A stretch of DNA of 64,000 nucleotides from Nigrospora sphaerica (Eukaryota; Ascomycota; Sordariomycetes; Amphisphaeriales; Apiosporaceae): positions 2,224,501 to 2,288,500 of the forward strand of contig JAGVVL010000018.1 in NCBI GenBank assembly GCA_018287875.1, read 5' to 3'. A program made the position numbers and the translations under genes. Position 1 is the stretch's first letter; each line of letters opens with the position of its first letter. Shown here one piece after another: positions 20,667 through 32,194 of the stretch. The notes below the pieces were generated by a model that worked only from the letters and a program-made list of their open reading frames with translations, made no database searches and had not been told where the DNA came from.

Positions 20667-22472
20667 TCACCTCCGGACCCTCTTTCCGGACGGCTCTCCG
20701 CGCCCCCCGCCCCCGCCACCGCCGCCGCGCGACTCCCGAGGCGGGTCCGGCCCGACGGACAGGCCGCGGACGCCCTTGAGGCCCATCTTGCCGACGGTGC
20801 TCTTGGGCAGGGTGGGGACCTCGGGGGCGCCGAGGCCCTCGAAGGCAAACTTGTTGGCCTCCTGGACCAGCATCTCGTCGGACCAGCGCAGCGGCTTCGT
20901 GAAGGACTTGTAGAAACCAAGCCAGCCCTGGTATGTCTTGCGCTGCATCTCGGGGTCCAGCCGCTCGACGAGCTGGCGCACCTCGGCCGCGGCGCCGAGG
21001 TCGCAGGGCGTCTCGTGGAAGGTAATCTCCTTGAGCGTGAACTTGGGGAAGAAGGCCTCGTGCACCGTCACCATGAAGGTGCCGCGACCCTCGGCGCCGG
21101 CGCGCGCCGTGCGCCCCAGCCGGTGCACGTACGACTCCTTGTCCGACGGGATGCCGGCCTGGAAGACGTTGGTCACACCAGGGAAGTCCATGCCGCGCGC
21201 GATGACGTCAGTGGCGATGAGGAGGCCCGTCTTGGCGTTGCGGAAGGTGTCGGTCGTCTTGGTGCGCTTGCTCTGCGAGGCGCGTGAGTGGAGCGACATG
21301 GCGGCCGGCAGGTCGCGGCACTCCTGCAGCACGGCGGCGTAGAAGTCGACAAGGGCTGCCGTCGGGGCGAAGACGATGGCCTTGAACGTGTCCTTACCCA
21401 CGTGGGCCAGCTCGGCCCGCAGGGCGCCAATGAGGGCGGCGGCCATGTCGGCGAAGTTGGGCACGACGATCAGCTGCTGGGGCACGCGCTCGTGGGTGCT
21501 GAGCTCGCCGGCTGCGATGGTCGAGATGCACTTGTAATCCTTGGACAGGGCCACGTGGGCCACCTTCTCGACGTACTGCGGGACCGTGGCGGAGAAGAGC
21601 ATGCTTTGCCGCTCCGACTTCTCCTTAGAGGGACATAGCTGAATGATGCGCTTGAGCGAGGGCAAGAAGCCCATGTCGAGCAGTCTGTCGGCCTCGTCCA
21701 GCACCAGGGTGTCGAGTCGCTGAAGGCGGGCCTGGATCTCGGCCGCGCTGCGCTCGTTGTTGGTGAAGTGGTCCAGCAGGCGGCCGGGCGTGCCGATCAG
21801 GATATCGCAGCCGTTGAGGATCTGCTTCTCCTCGGCGTTCTGGTTGGTGCCGCCGATGGCCATGCAGACGCGGTACTGCGGCATGCGCCGGAGCAGCTTC
21901 TTGGCCTCGTTGCCGATCTGCAAAGCGAGCTCGCGCGTGGGCGACATGACTAGCAGAGAGATGTACTGGCCGGGCTGTTTCTTCCGGTTGATGAGGTTCT
22001 GGATGGCGGGCAGCAGGAAGGCCACCGTCTTGCCGGTACCAGTCTTGGCCTGGGCCAGCATGTCGCTACGGTCTGACAGCAGCTGCTGGAGAGTGGCGGC
22101 TTGGACGGGGGTCATGTGGCCGAACTTCATATCTTCCACGATGGTCTTGAGCAGGACGGGGTCGAGCAGGTTGTCCTGGGCCAGGTCGGCAAAGAGGGGG
22201 GTGTCGGTGGGCACAGCCTCGGTCAGAGGAGGAGTGGCAACGCGGGGAATGGCGGCGGCTTGGGGAGCCGACGGAGCTGCAAAGGCGTTTCCGCGAGGCT
22301 GCTGCGAGGGTGACGGTCGCTGGGCGCCGGCCTGGTTTCCAGCACCTCGTCGGCCTCTCCCGCGGGGGAAGCGACCACCCCGGGCGCCGCCTCTTGAGGC
22401 GTTCTCCATTACGGCGGATCCGACGACGCGAAGAAGGCCGGGTGTTCTGCGTAAAGAAGTCGCAGCTAGCAT
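20667..22472 (-). CDS. DEAD-box RNA helicase, MSS116/CYT-19 type, probably mitochondrial
   Basis: A single exon; 601 residues from the ATG at 22472. I chose this start because it opens MLAATSLRRTPGLLRVVG, basic and without acidic residues, like a mitochondrial targeting sequence. An in-frame ATG at 22526 adds 18 residues including an Asp. All helicase motifs are present: TPVQ (Q motif), AKTGTGKT (I), PTRELALQ (Ia), GTPGR (Ib), DEAD (II), SAT (III), ATDVIARGMD (V) and HRLGRTAR (VI). An RGG-rich head (RGGARGGRFPRGRGRRG) and a Gly/Arg tail flank the core and probably bind RNA. Family members such as yeast Mss116 and Neurospora CYT-19 unfold structured RNA to promote group I/II intron splicing in mitochondria. 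It runs convergent with the zinc-finger gene and divergent from the CREG-like gene. Confidence 0.87.
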   Translation of the reverse strand: MLAATSLRRTPGLLRVVGSAVMENASRGGARGGRFPRGRGRRGAGNQAGAQRPSPSQQPRGNAFAAPSAPQAAAIPRVATPPLTEAVPTDTPLFADLAQDNLLDPVLLKTIVEDMKFGHMTPVQAATLQQLLSDRSDMLAQAKTGTGKTVAFLLPAIQNLINRKKQPGQYISLLVMSPTRELALQIGNEAKKLLRRMPQYRVCMAIGGTNQNAEEKQILNGCDILIGTPGRLLDHFTNNERSAAEIQARLQRLDTLVLDEADRLLDMGFLPSLKRIIQLCPSKEKSERQSMLFSATVPQYVEKVAHVALSKDYKCISTIAAGELSTHERVPQQLIVVPNFADMAAALIGALRAELAHVGKDTFKAIVFAPTAALVDFYAAVLQECRDLPAAMSLHSRASQSKRTKTTDTFRNAKTGLLIATDVIARGMDFPGVTNVFQAGIPSDKESYVHRLGRTARAGAEGRGTFMVTVHEAFFPKFTLKEITFHETPCDLGAAAEVRQLVERLDPEMQRKTYQGWLGFYKSFTKPLRWSDEMLVQEANKFAFEGLGAPEVPTLPKSTVGKMGLKGVRGLSVGPDPPRESRGGGGGGGGRGEPSGKRVRR

Positions 22473-24389
22473 ATGGGAAGAAGAAGGGCCTGTGGAAGTC
22501 AAGAGGAGGGAGGGATCTCTCGACACAAAACGAAGACAGAAAGAAGTATGAGATGTCGCAAACAGGTGGGCAGAGAGTCCTGGTCAGAAACGGCGCGAGG
22601 ACAGCAGGAAAATTACCGTTTCCCTACTAGGTGTTGATAAGATAAGAACAATGGGAATTCGCGATTGTAATGGATCTGGATGCTGAAGGGACGAGGCCAG
22701 ATTGGAGCGCTAGCTTAAAAACCGGGCCTCTCTAGCAGTTTCTGCTACGCTGCGAGGGGCGATTGGGGGCGCCTGGCCAGGCCTGCAAGACCCCTGAGAC
22801 CCCTGAAAAAAAAAGAAGCCCCTCGTGCATGCCGAGAAAGTTTACCTCATTCCCTTGGCTAGCTAACGAGTCAAGGGGTGCCTGGCACAGAACAAAGGGA
22901 AGGGTGCTTCTAGCCATCAGGAATAACTAACCCTAAAGGGCCGAGATATCGCAAGCGGCAACATAGACCAACCAGTACGCTTTCAAGTCGGAAGACCGAG
23001 GTGTTGTGGTCTTGGCAATCCAGGCCCGTGAAGGCTGTGAGCAGGTGGGCGGCATCTTTCCCACTCTTTGCCATAGGTCCTACGGTTCCTTGGTGCCCCA
23101 AATAGGAATAACGAGACGGCGTTAGTGGACGGTGTTTCTAGTCTGTTCCTTTGTGGTGGCGAGCAAGGGACTCCAACTATCTACATGTACCTATGCCCGT
23201 GCAAGATGGGTGTACTTCTCTAGGGGTCCACGGGAGTATTCCAGGGTGCCCGATGCAAACCGACGATCATGAGCCGGCCGGCACGGCTCCAAATAAATTT
23301 AAACTTCAAGACAGTAAGTTCTTGATATCATTCATCCTGTACGCGCCGACTACTTAGGTAAATAGTCGTGTCGCCATGGTCCTATGAACATCATGTTGGA
23401 CCTTCAGCGCAGAGCCCCGTCGCCTGCCGTGCTATCTGTGATTAGACGTCTACCCCAAGATCGCAGCTGTGATGTCCAAAGACCAGGCACAATGGCGAGA
23501 TTTGGGCCCAGGCCAATGCACGTCCATTTAGATGGATGTACAGGAAGCCGGCCATGCACCGTGCGACGGATTGGCCTATGAAGGGGAGCAACGACGGGGA
23601 GCATTCAAGTCAAGGGCAAAACCGCACATATGCTGCCTTCCTTCCTCGGTATTTTCGAGATTCCATGGGCGTGAGCTCGCACGTCCCATTGACATAGTCT
23701 AGGCCGTCTCTTTGCACTGGGCATGGATTACCTTGCCTCAGTCCTGTTCCACGGCATATTTATTATCCTTGCACTGGCTCTTGTTGTTTGGCGGTGTTGG
23801 TAGAGCTAATGCAAGTACCTCAACAGCGGGTAGTTCGTAGTACGTACGACTACTGAACAGCGCCACCCGTGAACGGCAACATGCGTTACTGTCGCTTACA
23901 TACGTGCGATAGAACTTACGTTCCTGTTCAGTCAGTACTTACTTAAACGGGTAATTACCTACTTAGCTTGTACACAGAGTAGTAGCCAGCGCCCTTAGGT
24001 GCTTCTCTATAAGCATCTCGTAGATAAAACCCAATACATGGATACCTAGCCCCCAGATGGACCGTTAGCTCTACAGGCGAAGAGCACCTTGTTCCCAGGG
24101 CACAGAAGCCGCTGTGCCGTCTCCGCACTAAACGGATGCGCTAATCCTCTTTTTGTGGACGTGCTGGGTCTCATGATGCGGACCCACCGGGCCGCAAGGG
24201 GGCCGAACCGATACATACGGTCCCATCACCCAAAGCGACATCGCATCCATCATCTCAAACATCGTATCGTCTGCAGTGTCGGTCGTGTACGCGTGTAGAG
24301 TCCATCACGAACTAACGTGTATTCCCGTCCGCCCCCATCCTCTGACACTCCCGCGGCTTTCCCAGGCCAACAGCCCGAACGCGACCATC
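22473..24389. other. Intergenic between divergent helicase and CREG-like genes
   Basis: 1.9 kb with no supported gene. It is lower in GC, especially 23600-24080, with scattered GTACTTACTTAA and TACCTACTTAG words. Confidence 0.5.
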
Positions 24390-25211
24390 ATGAAGCTCAC
24401 CCACGGACTCCCGCTCATCTCCTGGGCCGCCCTGTGCATGGCGGACGGCAGCCCGCAGCCCGCCTACATTGCCGCCAACCCGCCCGTATCCGAGGCTGCG
24501 GGATTCAAAATCCCCACGCCATACGAGTCGGCCGTACAGGCCCGGCGGATCCTGTCCCTCACCCCGTTGGGCACCCTCTCCACCGTCTTCCCGGAGAAGT
24601 CGTCGGCGCAGACGGCCGATGGCGTTTCGGGCCAAGAGAACCGCCCGTCCGGCCTGGGAGGGATGCCCATCGGTCTCATGGACTACGTGGCAGACTGCGA
24701 GGCCCAAGGAAACCCGACCATTTTGGCCATCAACATCGCGACGTCCTTCAAGAACGTGCGGGCCGGATCCAACATTTCCCTAGCGATGCAATGGTCGCCC
24801 CCCTTCCCGCCGGACAAGCGAATCAAATCCACCCCGTCGTCTTGGTTTGCTAGCCTGATGGGCCGCGAGGCCGAGAGTAGCAAGGAGAAGGTACCCTACT
24901 CGGCGGCCAACCTTCCGCGCTTCTCGCTTCTCGGCTACCTCGAGAAAATCGAGGCGTCGGCCGACGTGGCCTCTTGCTTCGTCGAGACGCACCCGGATGC
25001 CAAGTATTGGCTTCCCGGCAATCGCATCCACGAGGCCGAGTTTGTCAGGTTCGTGGTGCAGCAGGTGTACTGGATTGGCGGCTTTGGCGACCGGGCGTAC
25101 ATCGGCTGGATTCCCGTCGAAGACTGGAAGAATGTCACACAGAAGGAGATCGAAGCCATCCGGCTGCCGGGCGAGAAGAAGGGCTGGGACGAGTGGAGCG
25201 TTGAGCTCTGA
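24390..25211 (+). CDS. CREG-like secreted FMN-split-barrel (pyridoxamine-oxidase-like) protein
   Basis: A single exon of 273 residues from the ATG at 24390. The longer in-frame start at 24276 would bury the signal sequence. Residues 1-20 (MKLTHGLPLISWAALCMADG) read as a secretion signal. The rest has the order typical of CREG-type proteins: ESAVQARRIL near the start, GTLSTVF, then GLMDYVADCEAQGNPTILAI, a middle LGYLEKIE, CFVETHPDAKYWLP and FVVQQVYWIGGFGDRAYIGWIP. CREG proteins share the pyridoxamine-5'-phosphate-oxidase fold but are mostly secreted or lysosomal glycoproteins without shown oxidase activity, so I do not assign a reaction. Potential N-glycosylation sites include NIS and NVT. It is followed in the same direction by an MFS gene 0.8 kb away. 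Confidence 0.85.
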   Translation: MKLTHGLPLISWAALCMADGSPQPAYIAANPPVSEAAGFKIPTPYESAVQARRILSLTPLGTLSTVFPEKSSAQTADGVSGQENRPSGLGGMPIGLMDYVADCEAQGNPTILAINIATSFKNVRAGSNISLAMQWSPPFPPDKRIKSTPSSWFASLMGREAESSKEKVPYSAANLPRFSLLGYLEKIEASADVASCFVETHPDAKYWLPGNRIHEAEFVRFVVQQVYWIGGFGDRAYIGWIPVEDWKNVTQKEIEAIRLPGEKKGWDEWSVEL

Positions 25212-26039
25212 GCACGTACGCCCCTTTCCAGTACATGGGTGCATACAGCGGCACCCACACCCTGGGGCTACAATGACGAGTTGTCAGGCAGTGGAGTGGC
25301 CTGCCGGCGACGGAAGCGGCCACAAAACAATATGTGGCGCGTAGTGTCAGCTTACCGGGCAGCAAACGGGGAATGCATTTGGTTGTCACGGTCCCAAAAC
25401 CGAAGAGGCGCATGTGGCTTGGGTTCAGCTGGTTCCTGGCCTCCCGGCAAGCGACGCTTGGACAATGACCTCCGGGTTGTTCGGAGTGGGGACTCGTGAG
25501 AAAGCACGGTAGCGCGGGATACTATGCCTGGATGCGTACAACGAAGTCTCTACATTTGTACCCAGTACGGTAAACGAAAACAATTGTCCCACGCGTGCCA
25601 CGCGCACTCCTTGCGACCGAAGGGTCGTCATGTTTCAACAGCACTGTCCCCCCCCGCCGGTGGAGCTGACGATGTGGCCAATGACGCTGGCTTAATAAGG
25701 TTGTACTACTATACTCAGTACAGATGGAGTACTGGATGTAGAAAAGGGCGCGAACGGGCCGGTGGCTCTGGCTTGTGCATCCCCCACTAGCCCGGGCCTG
25801 ACGGATAGATGTTGCCTGCGTCCCGTCGCTCGGAACAGGTCATTCAGCTCAACTTGCTACTCTGTCATCGCCCGTCACATCTTTTCCTTGAATTGCCCGA
25901 CTCCTTCACTTTCACTGCTTCTCCGGTCTGGACGAACACTTGCCGTCTTGCCTCAAGACACTTACCCTCGTTGTTCTTTTCTAAATAACACCCCCTGTGG
26001 CTGGCTCACAAGGATCGTCGCAAACACAATCGCATCAGT
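25212..26039. other. Intergenic: promoter of MFSD10-like gene
   Basis: No gene seen. Pyrimidine-rich sequence (CTCCTTCACTTTCACTGCTTC) around 25900 probably belongs to the leader of the next gene. Confidence 0.5.
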
Positions 26040-27457
26040 ATGGCTGGACTGGAGGCAAGCGCCCGCCGGAAGGTGCTGAAGGTCATTTTTGTGTCTCTGC
26101 TGCTGGACCTGGTAATACTCCTACTCCTTCCCCTCCTGTACCCGGACCGATTGAGGCCTCGCCAGCTAATGCAACCCGGCAGATCTCCTTCACTTTCATC
26201 CTGCCGCTCTTCCCGAAGCTTCTCGAGTTCTACCGCAACAATGAGGCCAGCTCCGCGTCGCAAAACACCCTGCTCGCCCGCATCCTGGGCTACCTGAACG
26301 ACTACAAGGCCGCTTTCGCCCGACCGATCGACTCGCGATACGACATTGTGCTGCTCGGCGGCGCCATGGGCAGCCTGTTCTCCCTGCTGCAGGCCATCGC
26401 CTCGCCCTTTATCGGCCGCCTGTCGGACAAGTACGGCCGCCGGACCGCGCTGCTGGCCAGCATGATGGGCAATATCCTGTCGGTGCTCCTCTGGGTGGCG
26501 GCCGTCGACTTCCGGACCTTCCTGGCCTCGCGCGTCGTCGGCGGCCTGTCCGAGGGCAACGTGCAGATCGCCACGGCCATCGCGTCCGACATCTCGGACG
26601 AGAACAACCGCGGCGCGACCATGGCGCTGATCGGCGCCTGCTTCTCCATCGCCTTCACCTTCGGCCCGGCCCTCGGCGCCTTCCTGAGCTCCATCGCCAC
26701 CGTGGCCGCGAACCCCTTTGCGACCGCCGCCGGCGTGTCGCTGTTCCTCGTCGTCCTCGAGACCCTCTACCTCTACGTGGCCCTGCCCGAGACGCTGCCC
26801 AGCATGGCCCGGAAGGACGCCCAGCCGGCGGCGGCGGCTGCGGCGAAGACGCCGGCCAAGCCCAAGACGGCCAAGGGCACCAACTCGCTCATGCTGCTCA
26901 ACCTCACCCACTTCGTCTTCCTGCTCTTTTTCTCCGGCATGGAGTTCTCCCTGCCGTTTATGACGTACGATCTCTTCCGGTACTCGTCGGCGCAAAACGG
27001 ACGGCTCCTCGGCTTCGTCGGCCTGGTCGCCTCGATCTTGCAGGGCGGCGTCACGCGGCGCCTACCCCCGCTGACGGCGGTGCGCCTGGGCGTCGTGTCG
27101 TGCCTGGCGGCTTTCGGCCTGCTCTGCAACCTGAAGACGCAGGGCGTCCTCTACGTCGCCGCCTCGTGCTTGGCCGTCACGTCGGCCACGGTGGTCAGCG
27201 GCCTCAACGCCCTGGGCAGCCTCGAGGCCAAGGCCAGCGAGCAGGGCGGCAAGCTGGGCATCCTCCGCAGCTGCGGCCAGCTCGGCCGCGGCCTCGGCCC
27301 CATCCTCTTCACCAGCGTGTACTGGTGGGCCGGCAGCGGCACCGCCTACAGCCTGGGCAGCGCCGGCATGGCCTGCACGGCGGCCATTGTGTTTCTGGGG
27401 CTGAACTCGCCGCCCAAGGAAGAAACGGCGGCCGTGGCAGTCAAGAAGGCGCAGTAG
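26040..27457 (+). CDS. MFS transporter, MFSD10/TETRAN (TetA-like DHA1) type
   Basis: Two exons, 26040-26111 and 26183-27457, give 448 residues. The 71-bp intron (GTAATA, GCTAATGC branch, GGCAG) is phase 0 and joins KVIFVSLLLDL to ISFTFILPLFPKLLEFY, a continuous first membrane segment. An open frame runs through the intron from 25997, but its N-terminus lacks the segment, so I reject that start. Motif A of the family is clear: GRLSDKYGRRTALL. Further signatures are ASRVVGGLSEGNVQIATAI and DISDENNRGATMALIG. A Lys/Ala-rich loop (about residues 265-282) separates two six-segment halves. Members are proton-driven exporters of organic anions or drugs; human MFSD10 is the nearest type I recognise. 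Substrate and membrane (plasma or organelle) are unknown. Confidence 0.9.
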
Positions 27458-30400
27458 AAAAATGGTAGGCCGGGCCGATAGGGTCACGTTCCGTCGGGAT
27501 TGGATCCCGAGAGGTCTGGGTAATGGTGGATTCTTGTGTGTTGTCTTGTTAGGCTGGTAGGTGAATTGGCCAAGCCGGCCACTGTATATATCGCATGGTA
27601 CAAATAGTCAGAGTAAGAACAGGTGCAGCACAGAACCCTTCAATGATTTGAAATGGCAGCTGGCGGCGTGAGCATGAACTACGAAAAACAACATACCAGG
27701 GGTCTCGGCAGGGTTACGCCTGATTCGGGTGACTGACTTCGCGTACCATCCGGGGGGTGCGCAAATAGGGGACGGAGGAGCAATGAGACGCGTCTAAGGG
27801 CACGGTAAAACACCCTGTAAAGGTACGTACGTCTGTCTGGAATCATCAGGAAAAGAAACCGTATACAGCTGGCCAGTAAATCATACTCCGGTCTTTTCTG
27901 CGCTTCTCGCCCGAGATTTGAGGCTCGCCCGAACAGTAATAAGCGCGACCCCGAACAGCCTCTCACGTGACGAGGACGCCGATAACAATGCGTGCGCGTA
28001 GGCTTACCGGTCCTTTGTGAACTTGGTCCTGTTGGGCGTATGCGGGTGGCCAAGAGCTAGGGAGTACTGAAATTCCCCACCGGTCCAAGTCCTTGAGTTG
28101 TGACGCACCAATTTGGAGAACCATACAATGGAGAGACCACGCTGTATATCCCGACCATGGAGTGCGATAAAGCTGTGTGAAGATGTGCCTATCTACATAG
28201 GTTCAGTAATAAGCTGCTGCAAGTGGAAAGGACGTCTGCTAGTCGCCATCGATTGCCATGAGCCTTCCTCCATGTCGATATCAATGTCTAAGCAGTTACG
28301 TGCCTCAGAACAACGCATGCTCTACCAATACACGGTTGCATGAACGACGCGGGATTTGTGCGGGGGGATGGGATACATATCTACAAGACCAGCTAATAAT
28401 AGGTCAGTGACACGTCCCATGCTTGCCCCCTGGTGCAATACACCCTTGCCTTGCCTCGCTTCGCGCCCATGTTGCCGAACGGGATGATCGACAAGGTCCG
28501 GCACGTTAGCGGGGACGTTTACTAATCCCTTCTGGCAGTGGCCACCGCGGCCGCCCAAACATGGTAAACTGCGACGACAACGAGGAAACCCCAACATCTG
28601 GCCTGCAGCAAGGCGATGATGGGTGGTGACCCCGGGGTTGGCGTGGCCGGGGATTGCGGGCTGAGAGATGCATGTCGCCATGGGGGTTCGGGGTATGAGA
28701 CGAGCAAGCCCGGGTTCGCAGACCAACCAGTGCAACTCGCAAAGTGCTGCTTCGGATTGCGTAGCGGTTGGGTGAATGAATGCGACGGCCAAGCCATGCG
28801 TAGGTAGTTGTATGTAATGGCATCCTTCCATATATGTGTCTGTAGCTCGCCAGTGCGCATTGCCGGATCTGGACGGATATGTCAGTGTGATTGGCCCGTG
28901 TCGGGTCCCGCTTCTTGCGATCCCGAGCGGGCGCCAGTGATCCATGCCCCTTCCCCCGTCAGTCGCGTGGAAAGGATCTCGAGCTGACGTTGGGGTTTGG
29001 TCCTTTCCCGACTTTGACGTGCGTGGACTTCGCAGGGTGGGACATGTATCCCAGGTGTCCAGGTAGGGGTTATCCCGGTTGCGCCGAGGATGTCTATCCT
29101 CTCCCGTCCCGCCTGCAAGGCTGCGACGAGGACACAACGCCCCCTGTCCAGATGGGCGTTCTTCTGTGCTTCAGCGAGATTAACGCCGGCCGCTTCGCGT
29201 ACCTCGGTACATTTCTTGGCCGTGCCGACGGGCCACGAAGGCCCGGATGCCCCCCTCCTTTGGTGTGCAACGGGGAAAATCCAACGAAATCGATACGTAC
29301 CCCCGCATTGCCATTTCGAAAAACAGCACGTGGGCGATTTCAATGCATCTGAAGACGGAAAGATCGGATGGGAAATCCGGAGCCGCCCCATGGGCGATAA
29401 CGCCACAGACTTCCAACGATCGTGGGGTCGCCAGTCGCCCTTTTCGACCCGTGGAAACGCTGGAATGGATAGCAACCCCGCTCGGTCCCGGCTCGTAGGC
29501 ACCAAGTCTCCTCGCATAGTTGCTAGCACATGCCCGAGGGATTGATAGGTTTCCGGGCCCTCTTCGGGCACATTGCAGCGGCGTTGGTGGCGCTTTGAGA
29601 AGGTCGACGGAGCTGGCGCCCGTTTCGTGCCTCTCCGCAGCTGCTGCCAAGCCGCTGTGCCCATGCAGTCGGGATGCCTCAGCACACCGCGCTAACAATT
29701 CCGGAAGCAGCCGTGACCTCACAAAAGATCCTTCCCCCATCCGAAAGGCCTCACTCGTCTGCATCCCCGACCGTATCAGCTGATCAGCCTCCGTCTCCCT
29801 GGCCCACCCGTCGATGCGACAGGGACGCTTCAACATGAAGAGTCGGCGGTGCGGCGATGAGCAGCGGCGCGCCCGGAACATGCATGCAGGGGCCGCCGGG
29901 CTGAAGCCGCAGAGATTCCCGGATAACGAGTTACAACGGCTTTCCCACCACTTGGGGCCGTCGAGGTCGGACTGGCCAGTCAACACGTTCGCTGTCAGCG
30001 TTGTATTCATGCGGTACCACACACCGGATGGTATGGCGTCGCCACACAGACGCCCCGACGCGACGTTGCCCTTACCCGAAACGGCAGCATGTCCCTTCAG
30101 TCCGTCGCCCACCTACAGAAGTACATCACACTTGCCTGACGGTTCCTGCATTTGGCTGGCTTCAGTGTAGAGCATGCAGCCACCTGGGGGGCGTCTTCCC
30201 AACGGGAGAGAGTGTGTGTTGTGAGAAGAGCCCTCCGACATAGCCGGCCCTGGCCAGCCACCGCCATGCATTGCCGTTCTGGGTAGGATACCCGTGGGAC
30301 TCTGGCTAGACATGCCGGCATGGCTTTGCCGTTTGCTTGTGGTGGATGGGAATAAGACCACTGGGCCCCCCGGGCCGCGGGCTGCGAGACTGGCCCCCTA

Positions 30401-30540
30401 TACCACCATGACCCGTCCTCTCCTCAACCTTCACGACTGAACTGCGTAGACTATGCCGTGTGCAGCCCACTCCCGAACCATCTCACCGTGGCCTCTGCTT
30501 GGAACCGCTGCGCGATAAAAAGTGCCACGACCAGTGTGCC
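27458..30540. other. Large gene-free stretch
   Basis: 3.1 kb. Several open frames exist on the minus strand (28322-29137 and 29180-30112), but they have no domain, no hydrophobic or coiled-coil pattern, and are matched by equally long frames on the other strand. I see no RNA gene. The right end is the promoter of the seven-segment protein. Confidence 0.5.
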
Positions 30541-32194
30541 ATGGGCATTCAGCTGCCCTCCGAAGTTCATGGGCTCGCGGCGGGAGTGCTCCTTTATTCG
30601 TTCGCGGCCCTGATCTGCAGCGCTTTGGTGGTGTGGCTGACATGGACACACCATGAGAGAACAAGCTGTAGGCGAAACCCCGAGCCGAACAGCCCCGTCC
30701 GCACCTGCTTACTGACTTGGGGGTCTCAGACGTTGCCTTGATTGGCTATCTCCTGCTGGCGAGCACGGCTACTTGCGTTGCGTCGCAACTGCACGTCGTC
30801 GCCGGCTGGGAAGATGTCGCGACGATCCAGTGGAAAGCCGCCGTCACTGACCCCAACAACCCCGAGCAGGTCATTTCCAACGGGGCCGTTGGCGCCGACC
30901 TGGGCCTCTGGTATTTCCGTAAGCTCTGGGGTGGCTGCCTGCTCCTACGGATCCCATACTAACGATTCCCCAGGGCAATACGCCTTTTCCGCCGCTGCCA
31001 TGCTGGTCTGCTTCTGGTCAGCCAAGTTTCCTGCTCGGCCATGTGCAGCAAAGTGAACTGACGTTTTGCAGGGCTTTCGCTCTCCTGCAGTCCATCTACG
31101 GTTTGAAGGACCGGGCCCGCTTGAAGCCCATTCTGAAGAAGGTCAACGATGCCGGAAAGGGAGTCTCGATCACGTTGCCCATCATTACAATCTGTCTCCT
31201 TCAAGTGAAGACAGTCCAGGAATCCACCGTGGGGTTCATCTTCTTGGCCAATATCATACGTCAGTGTACCCGATGCTCATTGCGTGCCTGAGTCCTAACC
31301 GAAAGCGCACAGTGATGATAAGCCTGGCTGGTGGCTGCGGGCTCATGCTCGCCATCCTGGTCCAATACATCCGAACGCGCCAGAAGTTGGGAGCCTTCAA
31401 TGTGGATTACGGGAGATCAGGCTCGCACGCAGCATCCATTCCGTTTAGCCAGGACCGCAAGAGGACGGCCCCGAGGGGCGGCATATATGACCGGTGGCTG
31501 ATGACGCGCTTTTCGGTTGCCTTTGTCGTTCTCAGGTACGGCCTATTTCTCCACGGTGCATCCCGGTGCGATATGTGGCCGGCGTGCTAATACTACTGTT
31601 TGGTCAATAGCATATTCGAGGTCACTAATATGCTGTTCCAATTCACTGGTATGAACAACACCAACAAAGACTCGCAGAGAGACAGCCCCGACACGAGTAT
31701 CGGACGGGCCAAGGAAACCATGGTGTTGTTCTTGCCGGGGCCAGCGCCGAGTTTCCTGCTGTTCATAGTCTTCGGGACCACGGCACCATTCCGCAAGGTA
31801 GGAAGTGGCCCCTTACCCCGAGATTGCTGGCGTGTTGAAGCATGCGCAGGCCAGTTGCTGACTGGAGACAACGCCCTAGCACATGAGAAAGACGTTCCTC
31901 CCAAAGCGATGGCAGAAGCAACCCGACGCGGCGGTGCACCCGCAAGGCTCACAGCACTCCCGCAAGGAGTCGACAGCCGCTGCGCCAGCCACACACAGCA
32001 TCTATGCCGTGCCCAGCCTACCTGACCCCCGGCGAGGCATTCCTCTGCAGCAGCTCGAGAAAGCGAGGGCGAGGGCCATTGACCGGGACCGCGTCAGCTC
32101 ATCGGACGACGAGAGTCCCATGCTGGGCATCGCGCGTCCGAAACCGAGCTACCACGGTCAGGGCCACGACCACCGGGGCCAGTATACCGTCTGA
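30541..32194 (+). CDS. Seven-segment integral membrane protein, unknown function
   Basis: Seven exons, 30541-30667, 30730-30918, 30974-31016, 31072-31259, 31313-31535, 31611-31797 and 31880-32194, give 423 residues. All six introns are 53-82 bp, start GT, end AG and keep frame; several have clear CTRAC or CTAA(C/T) branch sites. The spliced protein has seven hydrophobic stretches, including LAAGVLLYSFAALICSALVV, VALIGYLLLAST, MLVCFWAFALLQSIYGL, VSITLPIITICLLQV, MISLAGGCGLMLAILVQYI and FSVAFVVLSIFEVTNMLF. The last one lies near TMVLFLPGPAPSFLLFIVF. The tail of about 110 residues is basic and Ser/Pro-rich and presumably cytosolic. The topology is receptor-like, but I find no family motif, so GPCR function is only a possibility. 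An in-frame ATG at 30460 would add 27 residues. Confidence 0.72.

Noticed and set aside
26006..26995. 329-codon minus-strand frame rich in Gly/Glu/Arg
   Set aside because: Antisense shadow of the MFSD10-like transporter, caused by strong GC bias at third positions.
28322..29137. 271-codon minus-strand frame
   Set aside because: No domain, no start context, composition unlike real genes here; matched by frames on the other strand.
29180..30112. 310-codon minus-strand frame
   Set aside because: Random-looking residue use, no splice partners and no recognisable motif.
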